Source: Lusitaniella coriacea LEGE 07157
Lineage (GTDB): Bacteria > Cyanobacteriota > Cyanobacteriia > Cyanobacteriales > Spirulinaceae
Assembly: GCF_015207425.1 (NCBI RefSeq)
Contig: NZ_JADEWZ010000002.1
Coordinates: 124,001 to 188,000 of the forward strand
Direction of reading: 5' to 3'
Length of the DNA stretch: 64,000 bases
In this document: positions 8,969-18,277 of the stretch, in pieces
Numbering within the stretch: the stretch's first letter is position 1
Layout of the letters: each line of letters starts with the position of its first letter
Notes under the pieces: generated by a model
Database searches by the model: none
Told to the model about the DNA's origin: nothing
The model's input: only the letters and a program-made list of their open reading frames with translations
Made by a program: the position numbers and the translations under genes

Positions 8969-9202
8969 TTAATTTGATGGCGACACAACCTGTTCGAGAT
9001 ACTGACTTTCAATTAAAAACGCCCCTCGCGCAAACCGAACGCCCCAATATCCTCCCGGACGGCGGTCGAGAACGATGCCTTCTTCGCCCACGTCAATGAC
9101 ATCGGGGGGACGCAGCATGGGCATGGGTTCTGCGGTTTTGAGGTAAGGGGGGCGCGCGATCGCGCGAACTTTTGCACCGATGGGAAATTCTTTCTCCGTC
9201 AC
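8969..9202 (-). CDS. sipA: SipA, NblS-interacting regulatory protein (DUF3148)
   Basis: The 77-residue protein contains the family signature almost complete: IGAKVRAIARPPYLKTAEP, then LRPPDVIDVGEEGIVLDRR, then PGGYWGVRFARGAFLIESQY. In Synechococcus SipA is an SH3-like protein that binds the NblS sensor kinase and influences phosphotransfer to RpaB under high light and nutrient stress. The gene follows cbiX by 12 nt on the same strand. An NblR-like regulator of the same stress pathway lies about 13 kb away. Neither nblS nor rpaB is in the window. Confidence 0.93.
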   Translation of the reverse strand: MTEKEFPIGAKVRAIARPPYLKTAEPMPMLRPPDVIDVGEEGIVLDRRPGGYWGVRFARGAFLIESQYLEQVVSPSN

Positions 9203-9214
9203 GATTTCACTCCG

Positions 9215-10198
9215 TTAGGGAACTTGCCAAATTCTCCCATGATATTGTTCTTCCGTGGCGTAGGGATCGGGGGCAGAATGGTTATGGTCGTGATGGTCAT
9301 GGTGATGATGGTGATGGTGTCCCTCGCCTTTCGCCGCCAAACGAAACTTACACATCTCGCAGTTCATTTTGACTTCTCCCAATTGGGTTTCGATTTCTCG
9401 TTCGCGTAACACTTGTAATAGTTGAGGAACGATCCCAATCTCCGGCAAACAGTCGATTTCAATGTTAGGAAACAGCGCTTGTTGTTGGGACGCGATCGCG
9501 AAAATCTTCTCCACCAACACCCCAGTAAAGAGGAAATAGGGCAAAACAATAATCCGTTTGGGTTGATACAACCGCGCGCGGCGAAACCCTTCCTCTAAGC
9601 GGGGATGGGTAATCCCAATAAAACAAGTTTCTAGGGTTTGATACCCGCTTCCCTCCCACAGCATTCTCGCCATTTTAAATACGTCCCCATTGGCATCGGG
9701 ATCGCTCGAACCCCGTCCCACAAACAACAGAACTGTTTCTGCACGGGAAATATTATTGGGATTGTAAGGCGATTGATCGTGCGCTTCCAAGCGCTCTCTC
9801 CACAACTCCAGCAACCCCGGTGCAATCCCGAAATGTCGCCCGTAATGGAAGGTAAGTTGGGGATGGCGTTCTTTCGCGCGATCCAATTCGTTCGTCACGT
9901 CAAACTTATTGTGACGCGCGGCAAATAGGAGAATGGGCAACGCAGAGATGTCAGAATACCCCTGTTCCACGCAAAAATCCACACCCTCTTGAATGGTCGG
10001 TTCGGTCAGTTCCAGGAAGCAAGGAATCACCGGACGAGAGCGGTCTAGCTGCTCGTATGCGCCCACAAAATCGAGAAAAGTCTGCCGTCCCCGTTCGTTC
10101 TTTGTCCCGTGACCAATCGCCAGCACGGGGCGCTGGAGGGGAAGCGGCGGTAATTGCAAGGGCGTATCTGAAGTCGGTTCGGAATTAAGGATTTGCAT
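9215..10198 (-). CDS. cbiX: Sirohydrochlorin chelatase, CbiX long type with His-rich tail
   Basis: The 327-residue protein has two tandem CbiX domains. The first begins [12 protein letters not shown] (about 25) and contains [15 protein letters not shown]. The second begins [13 protein letters not shown] and contains [16 protein letters not shown]. The conserved metal-binding histidines are visible in both GHG and AARH contexts. Near the C-terminus is MNCEMCKFR, matching the MxCxxC motif that carries an Fe-S cluster in CbiX, followed by a tail of seven consecutive His and further HD/HN repeats. The enzyme inserts Co2+ (or another divalent metal) into sirohydrochlorin for cobalamin or sirohaem synthesis. 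It precedes sipA in a likely operon. Confidence 0.92.
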   Translation of the reverse strand: MQILNSEPTSDTPLQLPPLPLQRPVLAIGHGTKNERGRQTFLDFVGAYEQLDRSRPVIPCFLELTEPTIQEGVDFCVEQGYSDISALPILLFAARHNKFDVTNELDRAKERHPQLTFHYGRHFGIAPGLLELWRERLEAHDQSPYNPNNISRAETVLLFVGRGSSDPDANGDVFKMARMLWEGSGYQTLETCFIGITHPRLEEGFRRARLYQPKRIIVLPYFLFTGVLVEKIFAIASQQQALFPNIEIDCLPEIGIVPQLLQVLREREIETQLGEVKMNCEMCKFRLAAKGEGHHHHHHHDHHDHNHSAPDPYATEEQYHGRIWQVP

Positions 10199-10602
10199 TC
10201 ACTCTCGCTATTTCTCGGTTGAACTCGCTATCTTACCGAATTTTCCTCCTTTGTGAAATCCAGGGGAGGGGGTTATAGGAAATGGTTTTAAGCTTGCTAC
10301 CCAAGGCTGACACGGTGACACGGAGAGCGGTCGGAACGCCTCTGAGGAGACGCGGAGAAATGACTTACACACAAAAAGAAAACTGACAGACCACTAGAGG
10401 AGACACGGAGACACGGAGATGACTATCGCCACTTGCCTATTGCCTGGTAACTGATAACTGAGATAGCGGCTGTCCTGATTGTTATGGCGACTGCTGTAAA
10501 AACTGCTGTACGCTAGAGCTGACCTGACAAATCGAGAAATATGTAGTATTGTTAAGTTTAATGAGATGCTGGATTGGGATATTTTTAAAACGTATTTTTT
10601 CG
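10199..10602. repeat. Repeat-rich intergenic region upstream of a membrane protein
   Basis: This region contains ggctgacacggtgacacgg-type sequence and a truncated left end of the MITE-like element (cggtcggaacgcctctgagg at 10328-10347). It also has a second acacggagacacggagatgac stretch and a tgacagaccactag motif that recurs near 50122. The left ~60 nt should hold the cbiX promoter. I see no gene. Confidence 0.6.
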
Positions 10603-11310
10603 ATGGCTTTTTTTAATTCAACGGTTCCTATATTCCGACGCAAACCCCCAGTACTAGACGTTCAAGACGCGAAAGGTATAGTCCGAATTAGATTGCGAAT
10701 CAAACAAAAAACCCTTTTTCATCGCTTTTATACACGAATCGATCGCGTGCTAATGCTTTGGGGTTTAATTTCGGCAATTATCTTTTTCACCGCACAATTT
10801 TCCCCCATTAGTTGGATTGCTCAAGCGATCGCGTGGTCTATCCTTTCTCTTGTCGGTTCGATTGCAACCATTGTTCTAACCTATGTCTGGGTGAAAGCAG
10901 AGCGATTGCGCTGGTTGCTCTACTGCTGGGTGGGTTTAATGATGGGGGGTGTTGTCCTGACGAATTTAGGCATCTTTCTGGGATGGGGACAAATCCTGCT
11001 CAACCTGTGTAATTTATGGTTGATTTTAATGGCAGTGGGCTATTTCTTCACCAGTTGGGGATTGAGATCGCGCGCCTTTGCCATTGCCGGATTCTTTCAC
11101 CTTATAGGAATTATTTTGCTTCCCGCGATCGGCGGAAGTCAATTCCTCATCACCGGAATTTTAATCGTCGCAACCCTCTTCTTTTTCGCAGAAGTTCAGT
11201 GGGATATGTCCTTACCCCTCAAACAGAATCTCCGATTCTCTCGCCATTCCCAATCCTTCAAACAACAATCCTACACCTTACGCCAATTGCGCCAAGCCTC
11301 AACTTATTGA
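10603..11310 (+). CDS. Integral membrane protein of unknown function
   Basis: The product (235 aa from the ATG at 10603; an in-frame ATG at 10561 would add 14) has a basic N-terminal ~50 residues and then about six hydrophobic helices. These include LMLWGLISAIIFFTAQF, AIAWSILSLVGSIATIVLTY and LLYCWVGLMMGGVVLTNLGI, and the C-terminus is basic. No transporter or enzyme motif is recognised. Neither start has a good ribosome site. The pattern resembles membrane proteins conserved only in cyanobacteria. It stands alone, with repeats upstream and a long spacer downstream. Confidence 0.75.
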   Translation: MAFFNSTVPIFRRKPPVLDVQDAKGIVRIRLRIKQKTLFHRFYTRIDRVLMLWGLISAIIFFTAQFSPISWIAQAIAWSILSLVGSIATIVLTYVWVKAERLRWLLYCWVGLMMGGVVLTNLGIFLGWGQILLNLCNLWLILMAVGYFFTSWGLRSRAFAIAGFFHLIGIILLPAIGGSQFLITGILIVATLFFFAEVQWDMSLPLKQNLRFSRHSQSFKQQSYTLRQLRQASTY

Positions 11311-11930
11311 CCAAAAAGAGTTTATTTTATCGCGCGATCGGGATAAGTTAAACCTGTACAATCGCCTTGCGGCAGTTGAGAGCGTCCCCCAGAAACGCTA
11401 TATCCGTTAAAAGCTAGAAAAGGGACGCGCTAGGGGCAGGTTTAGCCAACTTCTCATGAATCTTAACCAATAACTGTAGTTCAAAACCCGCCCAGCCCCA
11501 GCAAAAAATCGTGTTTCTTGAAACAGGGAGCATCTACTAGGGTGTTTGAGTATTATGATTTCTGCGTCGGACAATGCCCCCAAACCCAGCGAAAATGCCA
11601 CATTTTTTTCTGTAAACATACTTTATTCGGCGACACGCGCTTTTATTTAGTTCTGTGGCAACAAGATCGGAAAATTGCCAGGAAGTTGGCAAGCTGCTGT
11701 CTTGAAGTACTATCTTTCCTGTGTGTCGATCGCGCCAATCCCATCCCCAACCCAGCATTGTACTCCCCCTCTCGCTTCGAGCCTATAATCGAGCAGTGGG
11801 GTTACGAAAACGCCATGAATGCTTTAATGATTTTGAATGCCAATCGGTTGATCGACATCGAACCGCGTCGTTCGCAAAGTAATAAGCAATCGTGAAAGAC
11901 TCAGAACAAACTCAAAGCGGGTACGGCAAA
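11311..11930. other. Long intergenic region upstream of a methyltransferase
   Basis: This 620-nt stretch includes an imperfect inverted repeat at 11432-11495 (GGGCAGGTTT with AAACCCGCCC, one mismatch), which resembles the widespread cyanobacterial 'gggcgggtttt' palindromic repeats. A TATAAT hexamer at 11784-11789 could be a -10 box for the downstream gene, but its best -35 (TTGTAC at 11758) gives a long 20-nt spacer. A 26-codon frame (ATG at 11814) ends in a GTGA overlap with a possible GTG start at 11892. I do not call it a gene. Confidence 0.45.
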
Positions 11931-12728
11931 ATGGCAGAGATTTATCGGTCGGCACCCAGAAAAACTTGGTATAGTTCCGTTGCCGATGCCTACAACCGAG
12001 CCAGACCGCGCTATCCCGAAGAGTTTGTCCGTCGCGCGACCTCACAACTCCCCTCCGATGCAATCCTATTAGAAATAGGCTGCGGTCCCGGAACCGCAAC
12101 AACCGCCTTTGCAAACTTCGGTTTTGAGATGGTTTGTCTCGAACCCAGTCCGGAAGCCTGCCAACTCGCGCGAGAAAATTGCCAACCTTATCCCAACGTC
12201 GAGATCCAGAATACAACCTTTGAAGACTGGGAATTAGAACCCCAAAAATTTCATGGGATTCTCGCCGCCACTTCGTTCCATTGGGTTTCCCCAGAAATTC
12301 GGCATATCAAAGCAGCCAATGCCCTCAAAAACAGAGGCTCTCTCATTTTGCTATGGAATACACCCCCTCAACCCAACGCAGAAATACGCCAATTCTTGCA
12401 AGAAATCTATCAACATCAAGTTCCTTCCCTGGTTTGGTGGGAAGAAAAAGCAACCCACGAAAAAAACATCGAACAGTTAGGACAAATGGTTATTGATTCG
12501 GGGTTGTTTGAGGATTTAGCAACTGAGCAACAGATTTGTGAAGCGACCTATTCCATTGATGACTATTTGGCACTTCTGAGTACTTTGTCGCAATATATCG
12601 CCTTAGAACCCCAAAAACGAGAGAATTTGTTTAACAGTCTGCGGAAAGCGTTCGTGCAAAATGGCATTAAGACTTTCCCAACTTCCAATCTTTCCGTTTT
12701 GCAGATTGCTAAAAAAAGAGATGAGTGA
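11931..12728 (+). CDS. Class I SAM-dependent methyltransferase
   Basis: After WYSSVADAYNRARPRYPEE, a typical N-terminus of the UbiE/trans-aconitate-type branch, comes motif I (LLEIGCGPGTAT). The acidic end of beta-2 (VCLEPSPEA) and a later FHWVSPEI segment follow. These are the SAM-binding landmarks. The substrate cannot be deduced. I start at ATG 11931 (MAEIYRS); a GTG at 11892 would add 13 residues, and neither has a clear ribosome site. It converges with the dienelactone hydrolase, the stops being only 9 nt apart. Confidence 0.85.
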   Translation: MAEIYRSAPRKTWYSSVADAYNRARPRYPEEFVRRATSQLPSDAILLEIGCGPGTATTAFANFGFEMVCLEPSPEACQLARENCQPYPNVEIQNTTFEDWELEPQKFHGILAATSFHWVSPEIRHIKAANALKNRGSLILLWNTPPQPNAEIRQFLQEIYQHQVPSLVWWEEKATHEKNIEQLGQMVIDSGLFEDLATEQQICEATYSIDDYLALLSTLSQYIALEPQKRENLFNSLRKAFVQNGIKTFPTSNLSVLQIAKKRDE

Positions 12729-12737
12729 CTTCTCCCT

Positions 12738-13481
12738 CTATTTGACTCGATTATTCTCCGGTACTTTTACTTGTAAATGTTGCCGGAAAAATTCAACGAG
12801 TTCGTGCCAAGAATCGGCTGCTGCTGAGGCATTATAAGAAGAACGTTCGTGACAGAAAAAACCATGTTCCGCATTAGGATAAACTTTTAACTTATAGTTC
12901 TTGCCGAGTTCTTTGAATCGCGATTCAATTTGCTTGACGCGATCGCTTTTAATAAACGGATCTATCTCACCGAAGAATAAATATACAGGAATTGTTATGT
13001 TAGTTACTGCTTCGATCCACTCATCAAAAACCATACCGTAGAAAGGTGCAGCCAACGCAATTTTAGATGAAAACTTAGTAGCAGTAAAAAAAGTAAGACC
13101 GCCACCCAGACAAAACCCAGTCACTCCTACTCTATCTGGGTAAACATCTTTTCTGGATTTAATGTAAGTTAAAGTTGCCTCAATATCATCTTCCATAGGC
13201 TTGCCAAAATCGAGCTGCCACATCATTGCTGTTGCTTCTTCTACCTCATCATATCCAAACTTATTATTTGGCAATTCACGATAATACAAATCGGGAGTAA
13301 TAACAACATAACCTTCTTTAGCAATTCGCACAGCGACATTTTTAATATGTTGTGTTAATCCAAAAGCTTCCATGAGTAGCATTACTGCTGGTTTGCGGCT
13401 ATTCTGAACTGGCGAACACACGAAGACAGGCATTTCTCCATTAGGAGTGGAAATTATGATTTCTTGATGTTCAACTTGCAT
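12738..13481 (-). CDS. Dienelactone hydrolase family protein
   Basis: This 247-residue alpha/beta-hydrolase has the cysteine nucleophile elbow GFCLGGG, an acid in FFGEIDPF and a catalytic His in NAEHGFFCHE, the Cys-Asp-His triad of the family. The N-terminal VEHQEIIISTPNGEMPVFV strand and LLMEAFGLTQHIK oxyanion region fit. It has no signal peptide, so it acts in the cytoplasm, probably on lactones or esters. An AraC-type regulator lies 94 nt upstream on the same strand and may control it or be co-transcribed with it. Confidence 0.9.
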   Translation of the reverse strand: MQVEHQEIIISTPNGEMPVFVCSPVQNSRKPAVMLLMEAFGLTQHIKNVAVRIAKEGYVVITPDLYYRELPNNKFGYDEVEEATAMMWQLDFGKPMEDDIEATLTYIKSRKDVYPDRVGVTGFCLGGGLTFFTATKFSSKIALAAPFYGMVFDEWIEAVTNITIPVYLFFGEIDPFIKSDRVKQIESRFKELGKNYKLKVYPNAEHGFFCHERSSYNASAAADSWHELVEFFRQHLQVKVPENNRVK

Positions 13482-13575
13482 TCTCTTACCCCTGTAAATC
13501 TTCGATTGAATTTACAGATAGCTTAAACAAGATGTCATTCAAGATTATAGAAAAAAGCTGCTGAACTTTAGTAAA

Positions 13576-14469
13576 TTATTGCGATTTAGCAAGAAATTGT
13601 TTTGGCGTAACTCCAGTAATCAGCTTAAAATATCTACCAAAGTGGCTTTGGTCGCAAAAGCCTAAATTAGCTGCAATCTCCGCAATAGTAAGTTTTTTCT
13701 GCTGTATTAAATACTTTGCTTTTTCAATTCGACACTGCAAAATGTACTGATGAGGTGTATTACCCACACTATTTCTAAACAATCGTATGAAGTGATAAGG
13801 ACTCATTTTCGCAATTGCAGCCAGCTCAACAATTTTTAAATTGCGATTGAGATTTTCGTGTATGTATTCAGTAACTTGTTTTAAATTTGATTTGGAGAAG
13901 TTATCTTGATAACTAGAAAGTTTGGGCTTTGTAGCGCAGTATTTCCGTAACAGGTGAATTGCCAAGGTCGTCTTAAGACTATCAATTAATCGATCGTCAC
14001 CAATTTGGCTAGACTTTATTTCGTCTCTTAACGCAAAAAGAATTCCTTGGATTAGAGCATCCTGCTGATTCATGAATTGAGGAATAAGTTCAATGCGATC
14101 GCAGTCTACTAGGTCTTGACCGACTTGTTGAAGAAGGTTTGGCTCAATTGCCAAAATCGTAAACTCGCCCAAGTTATTCCAATTACAGCGATGAGCAATA
14201 CCAGCAGGAATAATAGCAATATCTCCGCGATCGCGTCTTTCTCTATTCACTTTTCCATCAAGCCATCTTTCCCCTGGAGAGTTGGAGACACCATAGGCAA
14301 TTATATGCATAGTGTGTTGATGTTCGATGGTTTCAAACTTGGGCTGTCGGTGTTGTTCGAGATGAATACCATCCCATCCTGAGCTTGAGAATAGAGCAGG
14401 TTTTGGCACAAAAGGAGCAGATGCTCCTTCTTGTCTGAAATCTAGGAGTTTAATTACTTTTCCTTGCAT
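13576..14469 (-). CDS. AraC family transcriptional regulator
   Basis: The 297-residue protein has an N-terminal cupin-like sensor part (IEHQHTMHIIAYG, RGDIAIIPAGIAHRCNW) and a C-terminal AraC/XylS DNA-binding domain from about residue 195. Both helix-turn-helices are complete: LKIVELAAIAKMSPYHFIRL and LTIAEIAANLGFCDQSHFGR, ending with the conserved GVTPKQF. The conserved histidines in the cupin suggest a small ligand rather than AraC-type arabinose sensing. The downstream hydrolase gene is the obvious candidate target. Confidence 0.92.
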   Translation of the reverse strand: MQGKVIKLLDFRQEGASAPFVPKPALFSSSGWDGIHLEQHRQPKFETIEHQHTMHIIAYGVSNSPGERWLDGKVNRERRDRGDIAIIPAGIAHRCNWNNLGEFTILAIEPNLLQQVGQDLVDCDRIELIPQFMNQQDALIQGILFALRDEIKSSQIGDDRLIDSLKTTLAIHLLRKYCATKPKLSSYQDNFSKSNLKQVTEYIHENLNRNLKIVELAAIAKMSPYHFIRLFRNSVGNTPHQYILQCRIEKAKYLIQQKKLTIAEIAANLGFCDQSHFGRYFKLITGVTPKQFLAKSQ

Positions 14470-14576
14470 GAATCTTTTACTCTTCTAGATCGATATTTCT
14501 AACAGCATTTTTCTCAAGCTAGCGCTTATGTTCAACTCATGAAAAAGGATAATATTCGCCCTTGAACGGCTACGAT

Positions 14577-15542
14577 TCATTCAGTAGTTTGAGCCGCACG
14601 AATCACGGAACGAGACAGATTAAACGCCTTGGGATTCTCGCCATTATTTTTAGCAGGCCAACCTTCACGCTGACGAGATCGGTCGCCGTCAGTCTCCTCT
14701 GTTTGGTCGTGGAATAGAATCTGCTGAGTGGGGAAGGGTAAGTCGATTCCAGCAGCGACTAGATCGATACAAATCTTCTCAAGTACCCAGTCCATAGAGG
14801 CGACAACATCGGCACGACGGGGTGGATGAATCCACCAACGCGCTCGTATATTAATCGTACTTCCAGCTAAATCAACCACCAAGGCTTCAGGGCTAGGTTC
14901 TGATAGAACGTCGTCATTATTACTCAATACATTTAAGATAATTTCTTTTGCCTGAGCAATGTCGTCACCATAGCCAATGCCAAAGTCATATTCAAGGCGG
15001 CGTTTGTCGTAACCTGTGTTAACCATCACAGAGTTTGTGAATAACTCTCCATTGGGAAGAACAACCTTTCGACCATCATAAGTACGGATAATTGTCGCCC
15101 TAGTTTGAATATGTTCGACAGTTCCTTCTATATCGTTATAAACAATTTGGTCGTCTAGTTTGAAGGGTTCGGTTAGCAAGATCAAAATCCCGGCTAGAAA
15201 GTTTTGCAAGATATCTTTAAAAGCGAAACCAATCGCGACCCCTCCAATACCGAGGCTAGCCAGGACATCAGCCGGATTGAAGTTGGGGAAAACAATCACT
15301 GCTGCCAGCAAAAAGCCCAGTACGATCAGGATCCCCTGTGCGAGCCTTCCTAGTACTGAACCGACATTACTCGCATCGCTGCGTCGCGTCGCTCGCTTGA
15401 TAAACTTGCGCACTAGACGAGCGATCAACCAGAATATGGCGAGTACAATGACACCGATAAGAAGATTGGGAATTAGCGCGATCGCGCCTTGAATCATACC
15501 TTCTAATTTATCTGTTGCTGTTGACACGGAAATGTTGTCCAT
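14577..15542 (-). CDS. Small-conductance mechanosensitive channel (MscS family)
   Basis: The 321-residue protein has three N-terminal membrane helices (about 20-45, 66-88, and the pore helix beginning VLASLGIGGVAIGFAFKD). The MscS signature NFLAGILILLTEPFKLDD follows, then the beta domain (VEHIQTRATIIRTYDGRKVV and LPNGELFTNS) and the alpha/beta cage. The C-terminal ~60 residues are a polar extension without known motif. It releases solutes on osmotic downshock. Length and topology are normal for MscS. The gene is monocistronic as far as can be seen. Confidence 0.93.
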   Translation of the reverse strand: MDNISVSTATDKLEGMIQGAIALIPNLLIGVIVLAIFWLIARLVRKFIKRATRRSDASNVGSVLGRLAQGILIVLGFLLAAVIVFPNFNPADVLASLGIGGVAIGFAFKDILQNFLAGILILLTEPFKLDDQIVYNDIEGTVEHIQTRATIIRTYDGRKVVLPNGELFTNSVMVNTGYDKRRLEYDFGIGYGDDIAQAKEIILNVLSNNDDVLSEPSPEALVVDLAGSTINIRARWWIHPPRRADVVASMDWVLEKICIDLVAAGIDLPFPTQQILFHDQTEETDGDRSRQREGWPAKNNGENPKAFNLSRSVIRAAQTTE

Positions 15543-15722
15543 TCGTTAACGCCTCCAAAAAGAACGATTGATTTGATTTGATTCGAGCAAAACGCCATAG
15601 GCTTATTCTGTGGTTGATTACACTTCAATAATTGTGTCAGAAGCAGCACAATTTTCGATCGCGGAAGATCCATTAATCAAGCATTTCCCTCTTAGCACTG
15701 CTAGATGTTGGATAATACTCGC

Positions 15723-17051
15723 CTACCAAGGATATCCCCATCCGAGCGCCGAACGACCCCAAACAAATAGTGCTAAAAATCCAACAAAAAGTACTGTTGT
15801 GATTAAGTCTTGTTTCAAACAGGCTAGACGATGCCGCCAAAGACCAAAAGTAATTGCAATGTAGGGGGGTAAATTACTCAAGGCAACGGCGATCACAGCA
15901 CCGATGGGACCCCAAAAGCGAGTGCCGAGGGGAATGCCGATCGCGAGAACTAAAAAGCTGAGAAAGGTTCCTACGACAACAGAACGAATTTTACCAATAA
16001 CAAATAAACAAGAGTCTAAACTTTGGGTGAGAACGATGGGCCAAATTCCCAAGGCTAAGATCGGTAGCATCCATCCTGCTTCGTCGTAGCGTGCGTCGTA
16101 GAGAAATCGAATGAGCAGATCGCCAAAAACGGTCAAGATGGCTAAACCAAAGGCAAGGGCGATGAGGACGGGAAAGCGAGGTTTTTCTAGTTTTGCGAGC
16201 ATGGCTTCCCTTGGCAAGTCGCCGAGTTTGGAGATTGCGGGAAAAATCACGCGATCGCTGACGGCTAAGACGACTTGGCGGGGGACTTCTGAGAGGGTGA
16301 AGGCAATACTGTAAATTCCCAGCATTTCGATGGAGAGGACTTTCCCCAAAATTAAGCGATCCGATTGACTGGCAAGGAAGGTCATTGCGGTTGAGATAAA
16401 GACCCAGGTGCCGAAGGAGAGTAGTTCTTTGACTGCCGCTCGATCCCAAGCGAAGGTATTTTTGGTTCCTGGAATCAAGCGGTGGCTAACGAAGAGTTCG
16501 AGAAGACTGGAGACGGTATTGCCGACGATTAATGCCCAGATTGTGGGATGGAAGCTCGCCCAGGCGACCATGACGGCGATGGATATTATTTGTAGGGTTA
16601 AGTTGACGAGGGTGAGTTTCGCGATCGCGAGATGGCGATTGAGAGTAATGACAGCAGTGGATTTAAAACCAGCAAGAATGACGTTGAAGCCGACGATGGG
16701 AATCAACCATAGCAGTCGCGGTTCGTTGTAAATTTGGGCGGCGGGAAACGCGATCGCGAGACAACAAAGCCAAATTACAATACTGCGCAACACTTGAAGC
16801 GTCCAGGCGGTATTGAGAAATTCGGGATCGTCGCCGCGATCGCTGCGAATAATGCCGGGATTGATGCCAATATCGGAGAAGAGGGACAACCCAACAATAA
16901 AGGTGTAAACCAGCGTCATTAACCCAAAAATTTCGGGGAAGAGCAAGCGCGTGAGGATTAAGTTGCTGCCAAAGCGCAGGATTTGACTCGCGCCGTATCC
17001 GATAATTGTCCAGAGCGTTCCTTTGAGGGCGAGGCTTTTGAGAGAGGGCAT
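15723..17051 (-). CDS. Lipid-linked oligosaccharide flippase (MOP superfamily, Wzx-like)
   Basis: The 442-residue protein has 12 or more hydrophobic segments and begins with the polysaccharide-synthesis signature SLALKGTLWTIIGYGASQ. It continues with FGSNLILTRLLFPEIFGLMT, SDIGINPGIIRS, and later FLASQSDRLILGKVL, typical of the flippase family that moves lipid-linked repeat units across the inner membrane. It lies 14 nt downstream of a GT4 glycosyltransferase on the same strand. The BY-kinase gene on the other side of the shared upstream region completes a small exopolysaccharide locus. Confidence 0.9.
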   Translation of the reverse strand: MPSLKSLALKGTLWTIIGYGASQILRFGSNLILTRLLFPEIFGLMTLVYTFIVGLSLFSDIGINPGIIRSDRGDDPEFLNTAWTLQVLRSIVIWLCCLAIAFPAAQIYNEPRLLWLIPIVGFNVILAGFKSTAVITLNRHLAIAKLTLVNLTLQIISIAVMVAWASFHPTIWALIVGNTVSSLLELFVSHRLIPGTKNTFAWDRAAVKELLSFGTWVFISTAMTFLASQSDRLILGKVLSIEMLGIYSIAFTLSEVPRQVVLAVSDRVIFPAISKLGDLPREAMLAKLEKPRFPVLIALAFGLAILTVFGDLLIRFLYDARYDEAGWMLPILALGIWPIVLTQSLDSCLFVIGKIRSVVVGTFLSFLVLAIGIPLGTRFWGPIGAVIAVALSNLPPYIAITFGLWRHRLACLKQDLITTVLFVGFLALFVWGRSALGWGYPW

Positions 17052-17065
17052 AGATGGTTCAGAAT

Positions 17066-18277
17066 TCAGAGTTCAGAATTCAGGGTTTGGAATAGTTGCG
17101 CGAGTTTTTTTGCTTCGGTGAGGGCGTTGTGGGAGCGCGCTACGCGAGTTGCTCCGGTTTTGCCCATTTTTTCTAATTCGCTGCTGGGGGCGCGTAGGGC
17201 AGTTTTGAGAGTGGCGGTGAGGGATTCGACACAACCGGGGGGAACGAGCCACCCCGATACGCCCGGTTCGACGAGTTCGGGAATACCTGCGACGTAGGTG
17301 CTGAGGACGGGACGATTGAGGGCGAGGGCTTCCATAATCACAACGGGCAATCCTTCGGCAAAACTGGGTAAGACCATTGTTCGTGCGGCGAGGATTTGGC
17401 GCTGTACTTCTTTTGCACTCGCCCAACCCGTAATTTTGACGCGATCGCGCAATCCCCATTGAGCAATTGCTTCTTCAATCGGCTGGCGTAACTCTCCATC
17501 CCCCACGAATGTGAGGTGAAATTCAACATTTTCGGCAGCGAGTTGGCGCGCGGCTTTAAGGAGGAGGAGTTGACCTTTTTGCTCGCACAAACGCCCCACG
17601 CAGACGAGGTTGGGTTCGTTGGGAATGGGGAGGGGAGAACGATCGAGGAATGCCGAATCTACTCCACAATGGACAACGTGGATCTTTTCCCACTGTTCGC
17701 GATCGCACCAGCGATAGAGCTGACTGCGCCCAAAAGAGCTAATGGCAACGATAAATGCCGCGCGATCGATTTTTTCTGGCAGCGCGATCGCGCGAACTTT
17801 ATCAAATTCCTCCGGACCGTGTACCGTAAAGCTGTAGGGGGGACCGCCTAATTCTCGGCAGAGCATGGCGACGGTGGTTGAATTGGTACCAAAATGGGCA
17901 TGGACGCGATCGACGCGCGATCGCGCAAACCAATGTAACAGAACGCAAGCTTCCGCTAAATAAGCGAAATGATTGAGTAAACCTCGCTCCGAACCCCATC
18001 CCACTGCCACCGCCAACCACAATCCGCGAAAAAAGGGCAACGGACGGGAAAACAGCACCCAAACCAAGTGAACGAGCAAGCCAAAAATCCCCACATCCAA
18101 GACCACGCGGGTTTTTTCCAACTCCGCGCGATCGGCTTCGTCCGCCAACTCGCCGCGACACGCCCGAATTGCGAATCGAGCCACGGGAATCCCACAAGCT
18201 TCAACCCCGGCAATTTCAGTGCGGATAAAGCTGTGACTGACTTTAGGATACTGATTAATAAGGTACGCGATCGTCAT
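17066..18277 (-). CDS. GT4-family glycosyltransferase for exopolysaccharide
   Basis: The 403-residue GT-B enzyme has an acceptor-binding N-terminal half (AYLINQYPKVSHSFIRTEI, VHAHFGTNS, FTVHGPEEFD) and a nucleotide-sugar-binding C-terminal half (VCVGRLCEQKGQ, VGDGELR). The EX7E motif is intact in FAEGLPVVIMEALA. Its N-terminus resembles WcaL/EpsD-like transferases of colanic-acid type loci. The C-terminal codons overlap a short ttcagaattcagagttcag micro-repeat. Translation starts at the ATG at 18277 with no clear ribosome site. It forms an operon with the flippase. Confidence 0.9.
   Translation of the reverse strand: MTIAYLINQYPKVSHSFIRTEIAGVEACGIPVARFAIRACRGELADEADRAELEKTRVVLDVGIFGLLVHLVWVLFSRPLPFFRGLWLAVAVGWGSERGLLNHFAYLAEACVLLHWFARSRVDRVHAHFGTNSTTVAMLCRELGGPPYSFTVHGPEEFDKVRAIALPEKIDRAAFIVAISSFGRSQLYRWCDREQWEKIHVVHCGVDSAFLDRSPLPIPNEPNLVCVGRLCEQKGQLLLLKAARQLAAENVEFHLTFVGDGELRQPIEEAIAQWGLRDRVKITGWASAKEVQRQILAARTMVLPSFAEGLPVVIMEALALNRPVLSTYVAGIPELVEPGVSGWLVPPGCVESLTATLKTALRAPSSELEKMGKTGATRVARSHNALTEAKKLAQLFQTLNSEL

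Noticed and set aside
11518-11895. 125-codon plus-strand frame ending in a GTGA overlap with the methyltransferase frame
   Set aside because: It is rich in Cys and lacks a ribosome site or protein-like pattern. It spans an inverted repeat and a possible promoter, and the methyltransferase fold is complete from a later ATG.
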